NCBI GenBank assembly: GCA_964575225.1
Contig: CAZNQW010000236.1
Span: 1 to 6,052 of the forward strand
Direction of reading: 5' to 3'
DNA length: 6,052 bases
Origin: CAZNQW01 sp964575225
GTDB lineage: Bacteria; Chloroflexota; Anaerolineae; JAAYZQ01
The notes under the pieces are model-generated. The model was not told the origin of the DNA and made no database searches. It worked only from the letters and a program-made list of their open reading frames with translations. The number at the start of each line of letters is the position of its first letter. Position 1 is the first letter of the stretch. Below are positions 5,731-6,052 of this stretch, in pieces. A program made the translations under genes and the position numbers.

Positions 5731-5735
5731 ATCCT

Positions 5736-6052
5736 ATGACCAAAATCGTGATCGAATTTGAGAAAGGCGGCCTCTTTGTGGCTCAGTTGTTGGAAGACGA
5801 GGCACCAAAGAGCTGCGACATTATCAAGAAGCGTCTACCGTTCCAGTACCGCTTCCAGCAGAGCATCGTCTCTGGTCAGGCAATGGTAGCTCTGCCATCC
5901 GACATGACCATGCCCAGGGAGAACCAGCGGGTAGCCGGCATTCTCCCGGGGGCTATCTCTTTTTTGGTGCGCGACGAACCGGTGCTGGTACCCGACGAGA
6001 TCTATATTGCCTACGGCATTTTCATATCGCGGGGGTTGACAGTGGACGCCAA
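5736..6052 (+). CDS. Cyclophilin-like protein, probably DUF3830 family (3' partial)
   Basis: The frame is open from ATG 5736 to the window edge: 105 complete codons, no stop. The opening MTKIVIEFEKGGLFVAQLLEDEAPKSC (read as two strands and a turn) matches the DUF3830/cyclophilin-like pattern, in which a beta strand with a Gly-Gly turn leads to A-x-L-L-E-D-E-A-P-K-(S/T)-C. Later elements also fit: LPFQYRF (34-40), SGQAMVALPS (46-55), PGAISFLV (71-78) and DEIYIAYG (87-94). The family is usually about 130-150 residues, so most of the protein is present. The fold resembles peptidyl-prolyl isomerases, but I see no basis for claiming isomerase activity; the function is unknown. It has no signal peptide, so it is probably cytoplasmic. 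It has its own promoter and a structured leader. Its codon use is less GC-rich than that of the large gene. An alternative is the related cyclophilin-like family DUF369. Confidence 0.72.
   Translation, partial: MTKIVIEFEKGGLFVAQLLEDEAPKSCDIIKKRLPFQYRFQQSIVSGQAMVALPSDMTMPRENQRVAGILPGAISFLVRDEPVLVPDEIYIAYGIFISRGLTVDA

Overview
The window is GC-rich DNA carrying three genes, all on the + strand: a complete PurM/HypE-like (AIR synthase-related) protein, a very large secreted FG-GAP/DUF11 protein interrupted by a 100-N assembly gap, and the first 105 codons of a cyclophilin-like (probably DUF3830) protein that runs off the right edge. The protein style suggests Chloroflexota, perhaps an Anaerolineae-like lineage. 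The signs are FG-GAP blades of the AWGDxDGDGDLDLAVGN type, a chain of DUF11 domains, a C-terminal HLPLVLKGQ tail, and an AIR-synthase paralogue opening with LPVGKLP. This assignment rests on remembered family style, not on a search. The N gap suggests a draft or metagenome scaffold.

Layout: 22-1041 is the PurM-like enzyme with a strong GGAGGAG ribosome site. Only 18 bases separate its stop from a perfect consensus promoter (TTGACA, 17 bases, TATAAT, with extended -10 TG) at 1060-1088. That promoter drives a leader of about 90 bases with two tiny hairpins, then the 1186-5259 gene. The encoded protein has a signal peptide, 14 propeller-blade repeats of about 50 residues (one degenerate, the last cut by the gap), a short beta-rich segment, four DUF11-type Ig-like domains and the HLPLVLKGQ tail. 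It reads as a calcium-binding, extracellular, stalked adhesin or surface protein.

5260-5735 holds no convincing gene. Its left part has a minus-strand stretch that reads like a signal peptide and may be a gene remnant. Its right part holds a second promoter (TTGACG, 17 bases, TACAAT, again with TG) and a leader with a GUAA-capped hairpin ahead of the third gene at 5736. GC content falls from roughly 65-75% in sampled lines of the large gene to about 54% from 5401 to the end (hand count), so the right end may have a different history.

Nothing shows that the three genes act together: genes 2 and 3 each have their own promoter. I see no clearly new multi-gene system. The most interesting items are the large repeat protein with its recombination-prone blades and possible sorting tail, the matched pair of near-ideal promoters with structured leaders, and the minus-strand signal-peptide-like fragment.
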